Below, piece by piece: positions 47,009-58,521 of a stretch of DNA of 64,000 nucleotides; position 1 is the first letter of the stretch; the number at the start of each line of letters is the position of its first letter. The notes below the pieces were generated by a model. The model saw nothing but the letters and a program-made list of their open reading frames with translations, had not been told where the DNA came from and did not search any database. This DNA comes from Dactylellina haptotyla (taxonomy: Eukaryota; Ascomycota; Orbiliomycetes; Orbiliales; Orbiliaceae). Made by a program: the position numbers and the translations under genes. The stretch spans positions 2,108,001 to 2,172,000 of the forward strand of contig CM062380.1 of assembly GCA_031310005.1 (NCBI GenBank). The letters run 5' to 3'.

Positions 47009-48002
47009 ACACCGAAAGGGGCACAATATCTATCAGAACCGTGCTCCACAAAGGCCATTCGCAAAGACGCGAAGGTTGCCAAGGCACGTCGACTCGTTCG
47101 GTTTGTTTGTTGAGGGACGGCGTTTCACAGGCTGATACCTTTATCAACCAAAAATTAAAAATTAAAAAATTTTCATTGTTGTTATTATTATTAATGATGG
47201 GCAAGCCGTAACCAAATTCTTTTTTCATATGCTATTGTCTTCTTCTGGTTTAATATTTCTCTCATCGTTTGATAGATGCATTTTCAGCTGAACGGAGTGT
47301 TTAGGATTTCCAGTTTTTTGTTTTATATCATGTTCCGATCGAACATTCAATGCAACAGTATCGACTGTAATCGACCTTGAAGAGCCTGTATCACTATCTC
47401 TTTTTTTTTTTCAGTTTACCTTTGTCTTCTCATCTTAGATTATACGTCGCGTCCAAATGTTTTTAGTATCGTTATTTATTCATTCTCGCTAGTTCATCGC
47501 ATCGTGTTTTCCTATGTTCTGAAAAGTTGGTCATTTCTGCTTGGATATTGTTCGCGTATGCTTCATATCTTTATTATCAATTCTTTAGATACCCCCAGAT
47601 CGTCGACCAAAGAGCCGCCGATTCGAGAAAGAGAGAAAAGGGCCAGAAAACATCGATTTTATAAACACTTTGTATACATTTTGTATAACTGACGATATAT
47701 TAGAAATACACAGAAATTCTACAGTAGTTAGAACATCGATTATAGCTTTTTTTAATTTCGGTGTATATCCCCGGTGAATTGCATTATCGTATCTTAAAAA
47801 AAAGACCTTTGTGGTAATAATTAAGAATGTATCCGAAACTAGTCGTATCTGGACTTGCTAGCAAAAAGCAAGGCTTTCGCATAGTGTAACTTTTCCAAAA
47901 AAAAAAACAGATAGATACCCCGGGATATAAAGTCGCCTTGTATAAATGCATCTGCTTCTCCTATCCTACAAAAAAAGCCGCGCACAGCCATTCATGATGA
48001 AT
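47009..48002. other. Convergent 3' flanks of the IFRD gene and HAS1
   Basis: AT-rich, with a T11 run near 47400-47411 and several TTATTA and AAATTAAA stretches. It fits overlapping terminators of two convergent genes. No RNA gene recognised. Confidence 0.6.
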
Positions 48003-50133
48003 TTACTCCTCGTCGCCTCTCTTCCTCTTCCAACCTTTCATCTTCCTTCCGGGCTGAACACCATAGCCCTTTCTGTTGGTCGGCTTGCTCCTATCCTTCG
48101 CCATACTGGCTCCAAGTTGGATATCCACCCGTGGTGGGGTTGAGAACCCAAAACTCTTTGCTAGCTTGACTAAATCGAGTTTGTTCACGTCAAAGACTGT
48201 GCGTAAGCTATGGGATGCGTACGCGTGTAGGTACGACCTGTATCCGTCTTTTGCGGACTATATTTCACCCAAAATATTTTAGCACAAAGTAGCCATAGGC
48301 ACAGGAGATGGATGGGAAATACCTTATTGAGGTAGTAATTCTGACCAATCAGTTTCTCCAGCTGACTTTGGACGTTGACGATTTTACTCGCGGGGAACTC
48401 GAACTCTACGACGGGGATTCGCTTCTCCTTGAGGATCTTCAAGAAGCCAACCTCGGTTGGTAGCAGGAACATGAGACTTCGTCCCTTACCGTTAACGCCA
48501 CGCGCCGTACGGCCTACGCGGTGAATGTATTCCGTCGAATCATCTGGCGGGTCGAACTGCACGATCCAATCTACAGCCGGGATCTATTTATCACGCCGGT
48601 TAGTACCATACTTGGATAATGACCAAGTCATTTCGAAACTACTGAAAAACCTACATCCAATCCTCTCGAAGCGACATTGGTAGCAATTAAAGTTCCTTGC
48701 TTGGCGTTGCAAAATTCGAAAAAGGTATTCGTCCGCTTTTGCTGCTTCTGATTGCCGTGTAAATCCAGCACGGGCAGGTCGATATAATTCAGCAGCTCGG
48801 CGTAGTACTTCACCGAGTTGCAGGATGAGAAGAATACGATGACTTTCTTCTTTAGGTTTCGCTTTAAGAATGAGAAGAGCAGGAGGAATCTCTTGTCAGC
48901 CTCGCAAACGACGTAGCCCTGTTCTAACCCTTCGACTGTGGAATGCTCTTTCCGGTGGTCAACGTTGATATATAAAGGACCAGGGCGTAGCGATATTCTC
49001 GCTAGATCTTCGACTTTTGTTGTCTGTGTGGCAGAGAAGAGCATGCTCTGACGATTTTCCTTGGGCAGGATTTTGATGATTTGGCGCATTTCGTCTTCGA
49101 AACCAACTTCGAGAATCCGGTCCGCCTCGTCGACAACAAGGGCTTTAAGGTTTTTGAAGACGAAGCCTTGCGTGTTTTGGAGGTGATCGAGGAGACGCCC
49201 CGGGGTGGCAATCAACAAATTGACACCTTTGGAGAGTTTTTCGGCTTCGGCGCGGCGGTTGGCGCCTCCGATGACGATGCCGCAGGTCTGCGAGTGGTGT
49301 TGCATGAGCTCGCGAGCAACGTGGAAGATTTGAAGAGCGAGTTCGCGGGTGGGAGACTGGAGAGGTTTTTGGAATTAGTTCTTTTCCATATACCTTGGGG
49401 CAGAGTGGTGATAACATACAACTACGACGACGCCAGTTCCATTGCGGGGCTTGAATCTGAGCGAGCTCAGCATTTCCACCGCGGGGATCAAGAACGCCAA
49501 TGTCTTTCCACTTCCCGTCTTTGCAGCACCCAACACATCTCGTCCGGCCAGCAGTGGCGGGATTGTTTTGGCCTGGACTTCCGTCATGGTCGTGAATCCC
49601 ATGTCCGTGAGCGCCCTCTGGGTGTTCTCGTTCAGATTTATATCCTTGAACAGCTTGCTCTCGACGCCATCCAGGTCCGGTAGCGAGAGATTGACGTTAG
49701 CCAAGCTATCCGGGACAGCTTCAGCTTCCAGATGAACGTTATCTCGGTCATCGTCATCATCATCTTCTCCCGGTTGCTCTTCGTTATCGATCTCCATGTC
49801 GTCGTTAGCTTCTAGCTGCTCTGCGGCCTCATCATCATCATCATCATCCTCGTCTTCCCATGTCTCTGCTTCCTCGGCATTATCATCCTCCTCTTTTGCA
49901 ACCTTTTTGGCCTCCTTCTTCGATTTACGTTCCTTCGATTCTTCTGCTACAAGATTCGACCGGTCTTTCGACTTCTTCTGTTTCTTATCATTCGATTGAT
50001 CGTTTGCGACAGTGGTTGCCTTCTCGGCAGCAACCGCATCGGACTCGAGTGCAAGGGCAGCATCCCTGTTCTTGCTGCCGGTATGCTTTCTCTTGCGCTT
50101 TTTGCTCACTCGCTCGATTTCGGAGGGCGACAT
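48003..50133 (-). CDS. HAS1: ATP-dependent RNA helicase HAS1
   Basis: Four exons: 50133-49420, 49356-48655, 48583-48323 and 48257-48003, giving 643 aa. A nucleolar DEAD-box helicase of both ribosomal subunits' assembly. The N-terminus is Lys-rich then Asp/Glu-rich (polyaspartate near residues 95-130), followed by the Q motif region [19 protein letters not shown] (about 203-211), [10 protein letters not shown] formed across intron 1, [27 protein letters not shown] and HRVGRTARG. The C-terminal [29 protein letters not shown] with SFGF is the part that separates HAS1 from other DEAD-box proteins. It ends in a Lys/Arg-rich tail. Confidence 0.96.
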
Positions 50134-52876
50134 TGTGGAAGTCTGGAATCCCGTTGGCGTTTAATCGAAATGTAGGTAGTCTGGGGTCGAGCCGTGAATT
50201 GAAAATCGAAATGTAGCGAAGAGGAAAAAAAAAAAAGTTTCGGTTTGCGCAGAGACACGACGTTGGAAAGGGCGCTAGTCCTGATAAGGAAAGAGGCGAC
50301 AAACACCAGAAATGCTGCGCAACACATTCACGCCCTTCGCCAGCAGCGGCTAATTTACTTGACGTTCGAATGGAAGCTTTTCTTACGCAGGCCAGCCGGA
50401 TTGAAACGCCCAGCTGCATATTCTTGACGTTTGCTGTCTGGATCGAAGGACATATATGTACATGTACATTACAGGTCCGTCCAGGTCTCCACTGTCGGCA
50501 CGGGCACGCTGCAAGATTATCGCGTTATCGAACTCCACATGCTCGTGGGAATGCCTTGACCTGCTCGAGGTCGTACATCTTGACCGCTTTTATGGGCGGG
50601 TGTGGAATTTGATTAATCTACACAGTGTAATAATATACTATATGATGGGGGTGTTTACACTTCGTTTCTCCCCTTCATCGGTAGCGAAGCATTGCTTATC
50701 ATGACATTAAGCATATATGGATTTAAAATATCTTGAATATAATATTATCAGCGATTCTTCCGCTTTTGCCCCTGTCCAGGTTTCCATCCTTTTCTTGCTT
50801 TTCGAGAGGGAAATTTTAACTGCTGAAGGCAAATAATCACAGGGAAACCCACCCGATTTAAAAGGCTGACCCTATGAATAGCATCTGAAATGCAGGTACA
50901 CTGTGACATGTCTACTCACACCTCCATTCCTCTCCGCCAAGACAGCATTACGCGCCAATGAAAAGATCCCTTTTTGGGACTGCGTGCGAAGGGGAAGAAA
51001 GGGTGAAAGGGCAGGGAAGCTGCACAGCCTAGCTTTGGGTGGGTTACCTTTTGGGGGGTGCACCCAATCAGGCCCAGCGAAGACGGTTGCAGCCCCGAAC
51101 TGGGCAAGGTCACTTTTTGCTTTCCTCTCTTCGCCCAAGAAACCTTTCCTTGTTGCTTTGGCCGGGGTTTCACAAGTTGGGAGATTTGCGCTTCGATACA
51201 ATACCAGTCTGATGGCCAGCGGTTTCGCAACTATTTGTTTGAGGAAGGCCCGCCTTTTTGACAACGACGGAAATTAAGCTGATGAAGAACCTCTAATTGC
51301 CCACGGAGCTGGAAAGGAAGCCCCCGGATTGGGGTGTCGGAAGCTATACGTAAGCTCGGGAGGGCGCTGTTCTGTTTCCAAGTCGCATTGAGGACTTGTT
51401 TAAACTTACTCCGTCAGGTCGAGCGGGTCCAAGATACTTGGGCGGGAGGTCAAGAGCTTCGGCACCCCTTGGCCGGGGCGAAGATCGGGTGAGGGCCAAT
51501 GAATATCCCCTTGCTAAGGGAGGCGGACGGGCATGAACATTAATCGTCCAAGAGGAACTGACAAGCCGCTGGCCATCTTTCTCATTTGCGGGAACCAAAA
51601 CTTTCATGAGAATGCCAACAGGAAAAGCAACAAAAAAAAAAAAAAAAACATGACAAAAACGCGCTGGTAACTGCGTCGAAGGGTAGAGTGCGAAATGCGT
51701 ATATCGGTGTCAGGCAGGGTTGGTTGGGCCCCCTTTTCCTGCAGAGATCGATATTCTCATCTAGCACGGGGGAGAGCAGGAGAGCGAGTGAACAAAGTGT
51801 ATTCGTTGCTGACATGCACTGTCAACGAAGCCAAGCTGGGTTCCGGGCAGCAGCAGTAGCAGCGGAGGGTAGCATTCAGTCCAATTTTATCTCGCTCGTC
51901 CGTCCGTTCCATCTCCCTTTCCCGGCGGGCTGGCTCCTTTTCTCGCTTGCCGGGGGCGTATGGGTGGGTGTCTCGCTGGATGCGTGTGCGGTGTGTGAGA
52001 GGGTGTCCTTCAGCCCCTTCTTCTTCCTCTTCTTCTTCCTCCGTTCCTTTTATTTCCTGAGAAGGTCTTATTATTATCGACCTCCTGCCCTTTCATCGGA
52101 TTCATTCTTCCTCTCCCTTTCCAAATCATTTTTCGATCGTTTGTCCTTCGTTCCTTCGCTCCTCCCCCCCCAACCAGCCCCCCCCGACCTCCAGCAGACG
52201 GGTATCATCAGCCAGAGGTGTTCCCGATATTATTGCTATTTCAGATAATTATTGTTATTTTTAATCGGTCCGTCGAGACGGCGAGAGGCTTCACTCGTTA
52301 GCCCTCGTCCCCAGCTGGATTTCATTTCCCTGTTTTTGGCTGTCGTGGTGGATCATTTGACGTTGTTGGCTGTAAGTCGCCCTCCCATCGGTCGGATCTG
52401 CTCCTCGCCTCTGCGGAAACCTCCTCCTCGTCCCTTCTTGACAGCTTTCCTCTCTCTTTCCTCCTCCTTCCATCTCCCATCTCCCCTCTCCCCTCTCCCT
52501 TCACCCGTCTTCATCCTCATCACCAGCACTTTCATACTCTCGCTCGTTCCCTCGTTAGACCTCCGACAGATCCGCAGTGTCCGTCCATAGTAGAAATTAG
52601 TTGTAATATTAATGTGGTCGGGTGCCCGCAGCTGCCCGTCGCCCTCTTTCGCTGCCGTCGTCGTTGTTGTTGTTGTTGCGACCGTCGACACCACCTTCGT
52701 TCTCCACCACCAAAATAATTAAAAAGGGGTTGGCCTTTCCGACGTCATCACGACTTTACTATCATCACCACCACCAGCGCCACCACCTTCATCGTAATCA
52801 ACTCCGTCTTTCTCCCAGTTCCGAATATTGACAATAACGGCTACGACTACGACCCTTCTCGCTAAGATCCCTCGTC
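50134..52876. other. Divergent intergenic region between HAS1 and FLC
   Basis: No gene recognised in 2.7 kb. Positions 50872-51277 are open on both strands for over 120 codons without motifs. An A17 run lies at 51632-51648. From about 52000 to 52870 the plus strand is very CT-rich, most likely the long FLC leader, and all frames there are Ser/Phe/Pro artefacts. Confidence 0.55.
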
Positions 52877-55328
52877 ATGGCCACATACCTGGGCTCTCCG
52901 CCCTCGCGGCGGCCGTCGTCTGCCCTCGTGCGACTTTTCAACATCTTGGCTTTCATATCCTTCATCACAGGTAGTGCCGGCGCAATCCCGAAGGAAAAGA
53001 TGATTGGATCGCAGTCGCTCTCCGCCTGCATGGACAAGTCCCAGTTCACCGTCTCTCAGTTTGATGTCACCTACACCCCCAACAATTCTACCCTCCAGTA
53101 CAGCTTCGACGGCACATCCTCCATCGAAGGAAACGTCTTTATCAAGTTGGAAATCATCGTCTATGGCTACGTTGGATACACTAAGGAAATCAACCCTTGT
53201 GCTGAAAAATTCGCCAGCTTGTGCCCCATGAGAGCCGGTCCTGTTTCTCTGCCCCCGGCCGCCATCAACGCCAGCGCCTTCGCTGGCAACATTCCTGGTA
53301 AGCCTGGATTCTCTTCTTTCTCGTGATTTCCTAGATCGTGTCACAATAGAACAACATCCGCTCACAATCAACTTTAGGGATTGCTTTCACCGTTCCCGAT
53401 ATTGATGGTATTGCTAGAATTACCATCGAGTTGGCTGACGACAACAAGACGCCAGTTGCCTGTCTTGAAGCCGAACTTTCCAACGGCCAGACTGTTCACC
53501 AAAACGCTGTCAGCTGGGTTACCGCAATCATTGCTGGTTCTGGTCTTGCCACCTCTGCCATCACTTCGGGTCTTGGCCACTCCAATACCGCTGCCCACGT
53601 TGCTGCCAATGCACTCTCGCTTTTCGGATACTTTCAATCCCAGGCTATCTGCGCCTTCGTTGCCGTCAAGCTGCCGCCTGTTGTCAGATCCTGGACTCAA
53701 AACTTCGTTTGGAGCATGGGTGTCATCCGTATCGGGTTCATGCAAAACGTTCTCCACTGGTACATCCAGGCCACTGGTGGCAGCCCCGATCTTCTCTTCC
53801 AGAATCTCGACCGTGTCAATGTCCAGATCATGAAGCGTGGTCTCGAAATGACAACTCGTGCCTTGGAAGCAGTCGAAGGGGTAAAGTCTTACCTCACGAA
53901 GCGTGCTGGCGACCAGGGAACCTATAATCAGGGAGAATTCATTGATGTGACCGGTATCTCACGTACCGCCTTCCTTTCCAGAATCGAACAGACTAACCTA
54001 TTCATGACCGGTCTGGGATTCTTCATATCCTTCGTCGTCCTCGTTGTTTTGCTCGTTGTTGGCTTCAAGTTTGGTCTCGAGCTTTGCGTCAAGAAGTTGA
54101 GAATCGCCAAGGGCTCCAAGTTTGCTGAGTTCCGAAAGGGATGGAAGATCGTTCTCAAGGGAATCCTCTACCGCATCGTCCTCATCGGCTTCCCTCAGCT
54201 TACCATCCTCTGTCTGTGGGAGTTAACCGTCCGCGACTCTCCAGCTGCCATCGTCCTGGCTCTTATCTTCTTCTTGGTCAGCTTGGCTCTTCTCTCTTGG
54301 GCTTCGTACAAGGTTATCCGTCTCGCTCAGCACTCTATCAATATGCACAAGAGCCCAGTTGTTATCCTCTACTCTGACCCCGCCTCTCTTAATAGATGGG
54401 GTTTCCTCTACGTCCAATTTAAAGGCTCGTGCTACTACTGGATCATCCCAATGCTCGCTTATATCCTGATCAAGAGCATCTTCATCGCCTTTGCCCAGTC
54501 CAAAGGGTCTGTCCAGAGTGTTGCTCTTGTCCTCGTCGAGGGCGTTTACCTTGTCGCTGTTTCTTACTTCCGACCATGGATGGATCGTAAGGTCAACGTC
54601 TTCAATATTTCCATCTGCGTCATCAACTTCATCAACGCCATCTTATTGATGATCTTCTCTGGCATCTTCAAGGAACCAGTAAGTATCAAATTTGCGTCAC
54701 TACTATCTTTGAATTGTACTAACCAAAACGTTAGGGTCTCGTCCGTGGTGTCTTGGGTGTCGTTTTCTTCGTCATGAACGCCATCTTCGCTCTTGTTCTC
54801 TTGATTCTCGTCCTTGTCGCTACTATATACGCCTTGATCTCCAAGAACCCTGACACTCGCTATCAGCCAATGCGTGATGACAGAGCCTCCTTCATCAAAT
54901 CCACCGAAATGGTCGGATCTACCGAGCTCGATGCTCTTGGTGCGACCGCTCGTGGTGAACACAAGTCCGGATACAACACTCGTGATCTCGGAGATGAAGA
55001 TGATTCTAGTGCCGCCGTTTCCCAACGTTCCCAAGAATATGCTGCTGGTGTGCCACTGCCTCAATCGCAGGCACCATCTCAGTACGCCCCATCTCAATAC
55101 GCTGGTAGCACCAATGGAGAGGGCGACTACGAGAAGAGATACCACAGCCCCAACCCATATCAGCAACAACCAGACCGACCGTTCTTGTCGGCGGCAACCC
55201 CAACGCGCTCCGCACCTAGCCCTACTCACTCCCCGCGGGGATTCGGAGAATTTCAAAACTATGGAGGTGGCTACAACCAGAACCAAAACAGTCAGCGATG
55301 GCAAGTTGGAGCTGGTTACGACCACTAA
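52877..55328 (+). CDS. FLC/TRP-like membrane protein (flavin carrier family)
   Basis: Three exons: 52877-53297, 53378-54678 and 54735-55328, giving 771 aa. A secretory signal is evident (LVRLFNILAFISFITGSAGA). A lumenal ML-like/TRP N-terminal domain with paired cysteines follows (about residues 40-190: SACMDKSQFTVSQFDVTY, NPCAEKFASLCP, TPVACLEAEL), then about nine membrane helices (about 190-610) of the fungal TRP-like family. The tail is cytosolic and Gln/Ser/Pro/Tyr-rich. Yeast FLC proteins sit in the ER/secretory membranes and act in FAD transport, cell-wall integrity and calcium homeostasis; which applies here cannot be told. Both splice phases close (phase 1, then 0). Confidence 0.94.
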
Positions 55329-56091
55329 ATCGGCCCATCTACCTGCACGGTATATGATATGCTTCTTAATACAACACAGCCAACGGGATATTCCAACCGC
55401 TGTTTAATGACGTTTTATTGCATTCTTGGGATTCTTATCTAGGCCACGAGCTCATTTTTCGCCGGGCCATTGGGAAACGGATGGGTCCAAAGTTCAAAAC
55501 AATGTATTTCATAAACCAAAGATGGCCGGTCGGTATAGTAAGATATAGCATTTTGGAATTTTTTCGTCTTTACAATATTTTATATTTTTTTTGCGGGTAT
55601 AAAAATTCAGAAGGGCCACACGCGCTTTCGGTTTTCTTACACAGGAAAAGGGGGGTTTCATCATCTGCGATTGTTTCTTTTATCCATGCCAACGATATAT
55701 ACATTCTTTCCTAACTATTTTCTCGTTTCACTTCGTCTCGTTCGTTTTCTCTCTTTTACATTGTCAAGGCGTCATAAGTTTTAGTGTTTATTTTCACTCG
55801 CATCACACAATTTTGGCACTCCTCGGTGGGAATAGGATACTTTTAGGGCGCACAGGCCCGGGACCCGGAGAGCAATGTACAGATCTACCAAAAAAAATAA
55901 CCAGAAATTGATCTCGATAGTCTATTAATAAGCTCCCGTACCGAATAATCCGCGACATTTCGCGTAATCGCCCGGTTGATCACGGGGAACATACCGTAGC
56001 ATCTTTAGTTTATACAGCAACTGGCCTACAATATACGTAACGCTCTCCCAACAACTGCTAGTCAAATTATCAAAATATACGCATACCAATC
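55329..56091. other. Convergent 3' flanks of FLC and the DHCR24-like gene
   Basis: AT-rich with T-runs near 55560-55592. Probably terminators of the two convergent genes; no RNA gene or repeat recognised. Confidence 0.6.
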
Positions 56092-57642
56092 TCATTTTTT
56101 GGACTTTGAACTAAATTGCAAAATAGAACCTCTAGGTAGAAGGTAATCGCCGCCAAAGACGACCGCAAGGACACCGTACAGTCCACTCAACGGCCATATG
56201 CTCCAAAACATGGCATTCAACCACGCCAACCACGAGGCATTAATTCTTTTCTGCTCGGCGACCAAGTCCGTCTTGACTTTATCGTACACGCTTGGTAGAT
56301 AAGTCGCATAATACTTGACCCGCAGAGCATCGTATTCTTTCTTATTGTAGATATTCCAAAATTCCTCCTCGGTGTAATATGTCTGGGCGTAGAGCCATTT
56401 CTTCCCCCCCAATCTGTCCACTTTTTGCTCCAGGCGGCGGTTGATATCGATGAATGTCTGCGCATTCTTCGCTTTCGACCCGGCGGGACCCCACACTCCA
56501 AAGTTGAGGAGGTAGTCCGGTGATGTCTTAGCGGATACTTCGGCCAACAGGCCATGAGGGGAATCCGACTGTTTACCTTTCATCTTGAGTGGACACAGCC
56601 ACAGTGGGTAGATGCTAAAGTCACGCTCGAGAAATTCGAGAAACTCCACTGCGCCGTTGTATGGAACAGCTACATCTTGGATGACGTAGATGTTTGAGTG
56701 CCCACTCTTATGGAGGGCATGGTACATGACCCGTGTGTGCATGAAGTAGTCCAACACCCAGCGGGTGATCCGGTTGAACGGGGTGAGGAAGTACTTGTAA
56801 GCGTAAGCGCCGACCCAGAATCCGCCGCGGTCGTAGCGGAATAGGTAATCGCTTAGGGGTACTGTGTCGACGAACGGGGCGGATTTAGTTCCTCGTTGCC
56901 GGGAGAGTATTCGCTGGGCATGAATGTAGAACCAGGGATCTGTGGGAGCAGTGAAGCCCTGGATTTTCGTTCCTAGCCTAGGAGTATCCACTAGTTTGCC
57001 GGATATAAGTACACCGACGTTTTTGGAGAACATTATGCCGTCGAGGTAGTCGTTTGTCAAATCATTTGTGAGTTCCTCGACTTTATTTATGATTTCTCCC
57101 GCATTGTCAATGGGGTGGTATGTTACTTCGACGTATGGCTTAGCAGGTATCAACTGCAATTCTAGCATTGTAACTACTCCGAGCGTCCCGAAAGACGACG
57201 CAGCACCGTGCAGAAGATCAGTCTTGTCATCTTGCGAAGCACGCACGATTTCACCATTGGCGAGCACCATCTCTACCCAATTGATATTCCTGTCGAAAAA
57301 TCCGTGACGAAAGGAACTACTCTCTGCTGAAGTACCGGAATAGCCTCCTCCTGTGGTTATCCCGGGGAACTCCATAACCACAGGTGGCACCAACCCGTGT
57401 AGGAGCATGGCCGCAACCAGCTTGTCCATTGGGACATTGGGTTCGACGATAGCGGTTCGAGTGGAGGTGTTCACACTCAGCACGTTTGTCAAGCCGCTAG
57501 TGTCAACCATGCGGTCCCGACTTAAGGTTGAGGCGCGGGTACTGTTTGTTGAACCATGGTAGATGCGGTAGCCAACTCTACGATCATAGAAGCTTCGCAC
57601 GGAAGCTGATATCTTTTGGACGGCACGGTCGTGAGCCTCCAT
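56092..57642 (-). CDS. Delta(24)-sterol reductase-like FAD oxidoreductase (DHCR24 family)
   Basis: A single exon, 516 aa. The PCMH-type FAD-binding domain spans about residues 15-190: YRIYHGSTNSTR, VDTSGLTNVLSVNTSTRTAIVEPNV, LVPPVVMEFPGITTGGGYSGT, ESSSFRHGFFDRNINWVEMVLANG and HGAASSFGTLGVVTMLELQL. These match the DHCR24/DIMINUTO family closely in order and spacing. The C-terminal half carries the substrate-side region (WLCPLKMKG, KKWLYAQTYYTEEEFW) and a hydrophobic segment (WLAWLNAMFWSIWPLSGLYGVLAVVF) that could anchor it to the ER membrane. Plants and animals use such enzymes to reduce the sterol C24 double bond; the standard fungal ergosterol route does not need this reaction, so its substrate here is open. 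No N-terminal membrane helix is seen. The lack of introns is unlike most neighbours. Confidence 0.92.
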   Translation of the reverse strand: MEAHDRAVQKISASVRSFYDRRVGYRIYHGSTNSTRASTLSRDRMVDTSGLTNVLSVNTSTRTAIVEPNVPMDKLVAAMLLHGLVPPVVMEFPGITTGGGYSGTSAESSSFRHGFFDRNINWVEMVLANGEIVRASQDDKTDLLHGAASSFGTLGVVTMLELQLIPAKPYVEVTYHPIDNAGEIINKVEELTNDLTNDYLDGIMFSKNVGVLISGKLVDTPRLGTKIQGFTAPTDPWFYIHAQRILSRQRGTKSAPFVDTVPLSDYLFRYDRGGFWVGAYAYKYFLTPFNRITRWVLDYFMHTRVMYHALHKSGHSNIYVIQDVAVPYNGAVEFLEFLERDFSIYPLWLCPLKMKGKQSDSPHGLLAEVSAKTSPDYLLNFGVWGPAGSKAKNAQTFIDINRRLEQKVDRLGGKKWLYAQTYYTEEEFWNIYNKKEYDALRVKYYATYLPSVYDKVKTDLVAEQKRINASWLAWLNAMFWSIWPLSGLYGVLAVVFGGDYLLPRGSILQFSSKSKK

Positions 57643-58521
57643 TTTATTTTGGGGGGGCGAGGACAGTCCGGGGTTTCTTTGGCTCTGTGAACTCGTTAAT
57701 CAATATCCCATCCATTTAGGGGCACAGAAATATTACCTGTACGTTTCTATTGCAGGTATTGCAAAAGAGTTGCGATGGCAGGAAGCGAGTTGGATTCTAT
57801 TTCCACAGGGCTGGTGCGTCGTCAGACCGGCTATCCCGAAGAAGCACTACGCGCAACCCTGGCTCCCAAGCATCTTGTCCAAGGCTAAATCATGCTTTTC
57901 CGCGCTTCCCGTTGCTCGTAGACTTCCGTATTCAACGCTTAAAATACGATACCGAATTAATTTGAAACGATTCATATGCCCGGTTGGGTCATCGAACATT
58001 TTGATGCTGTAACCGACTCTAGAACTTCCGGTGTCGCCAACATTCCTAACGGGATGTCTCAACACAACTATAGCAATTGCAACGTTGCATTTTGGTTGTC
58101 TTATCTCAATCGCTGGTGTCTTTGGATATAGATAATACAAATCAAAATAAACCGAGCTCAACATATATTACTCTATATAGACGCGTGGAAGGAAAGTGAT
58201 GGAAGGCAAGCACTCCAGGAGAGGAGAGAGAGAAGGAAAGCCAAGCGCAAACGAGAACCGCAACAAAAGGGGTCTAGAAGACCAATAACTAAAACGTTGA
58301 GGGAGCTCATGAGAAAGGCATTAGTGCTGCTGGATTACTACGTACATGCGTCAGATATAGTAGTATGGTAGCTATAGTCAACCATGACACTTCCATTTAA
58401 TCCATCAATAAGCTGCTGAGCCATTGCCTTCGGGAAAGAATTTCAGCCAAAAAATATAAGTAAACCGAAGGGATGCTCAAGATAGTCATTATGATCAAGT
58501 TATGGTCGAACTCATGCCTTG
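57643..58521. other. Intergenic, promoter of the DHCR24-like gene
   Basis: No gene recognised. A minus-strand frame (58164-57847) has no motif and does not connect to the DHCR24-like start. Short GAGA-rich stretch near 58210-58230. Confidence 0.55.

Noticed and set aside
51688-52590. Plus frames of 186 and 112 aa upstream of FLC
   Set aside because: CT-rich leader sequence giving Phe/Leu/Ser/Pro-biased translations without motifs.
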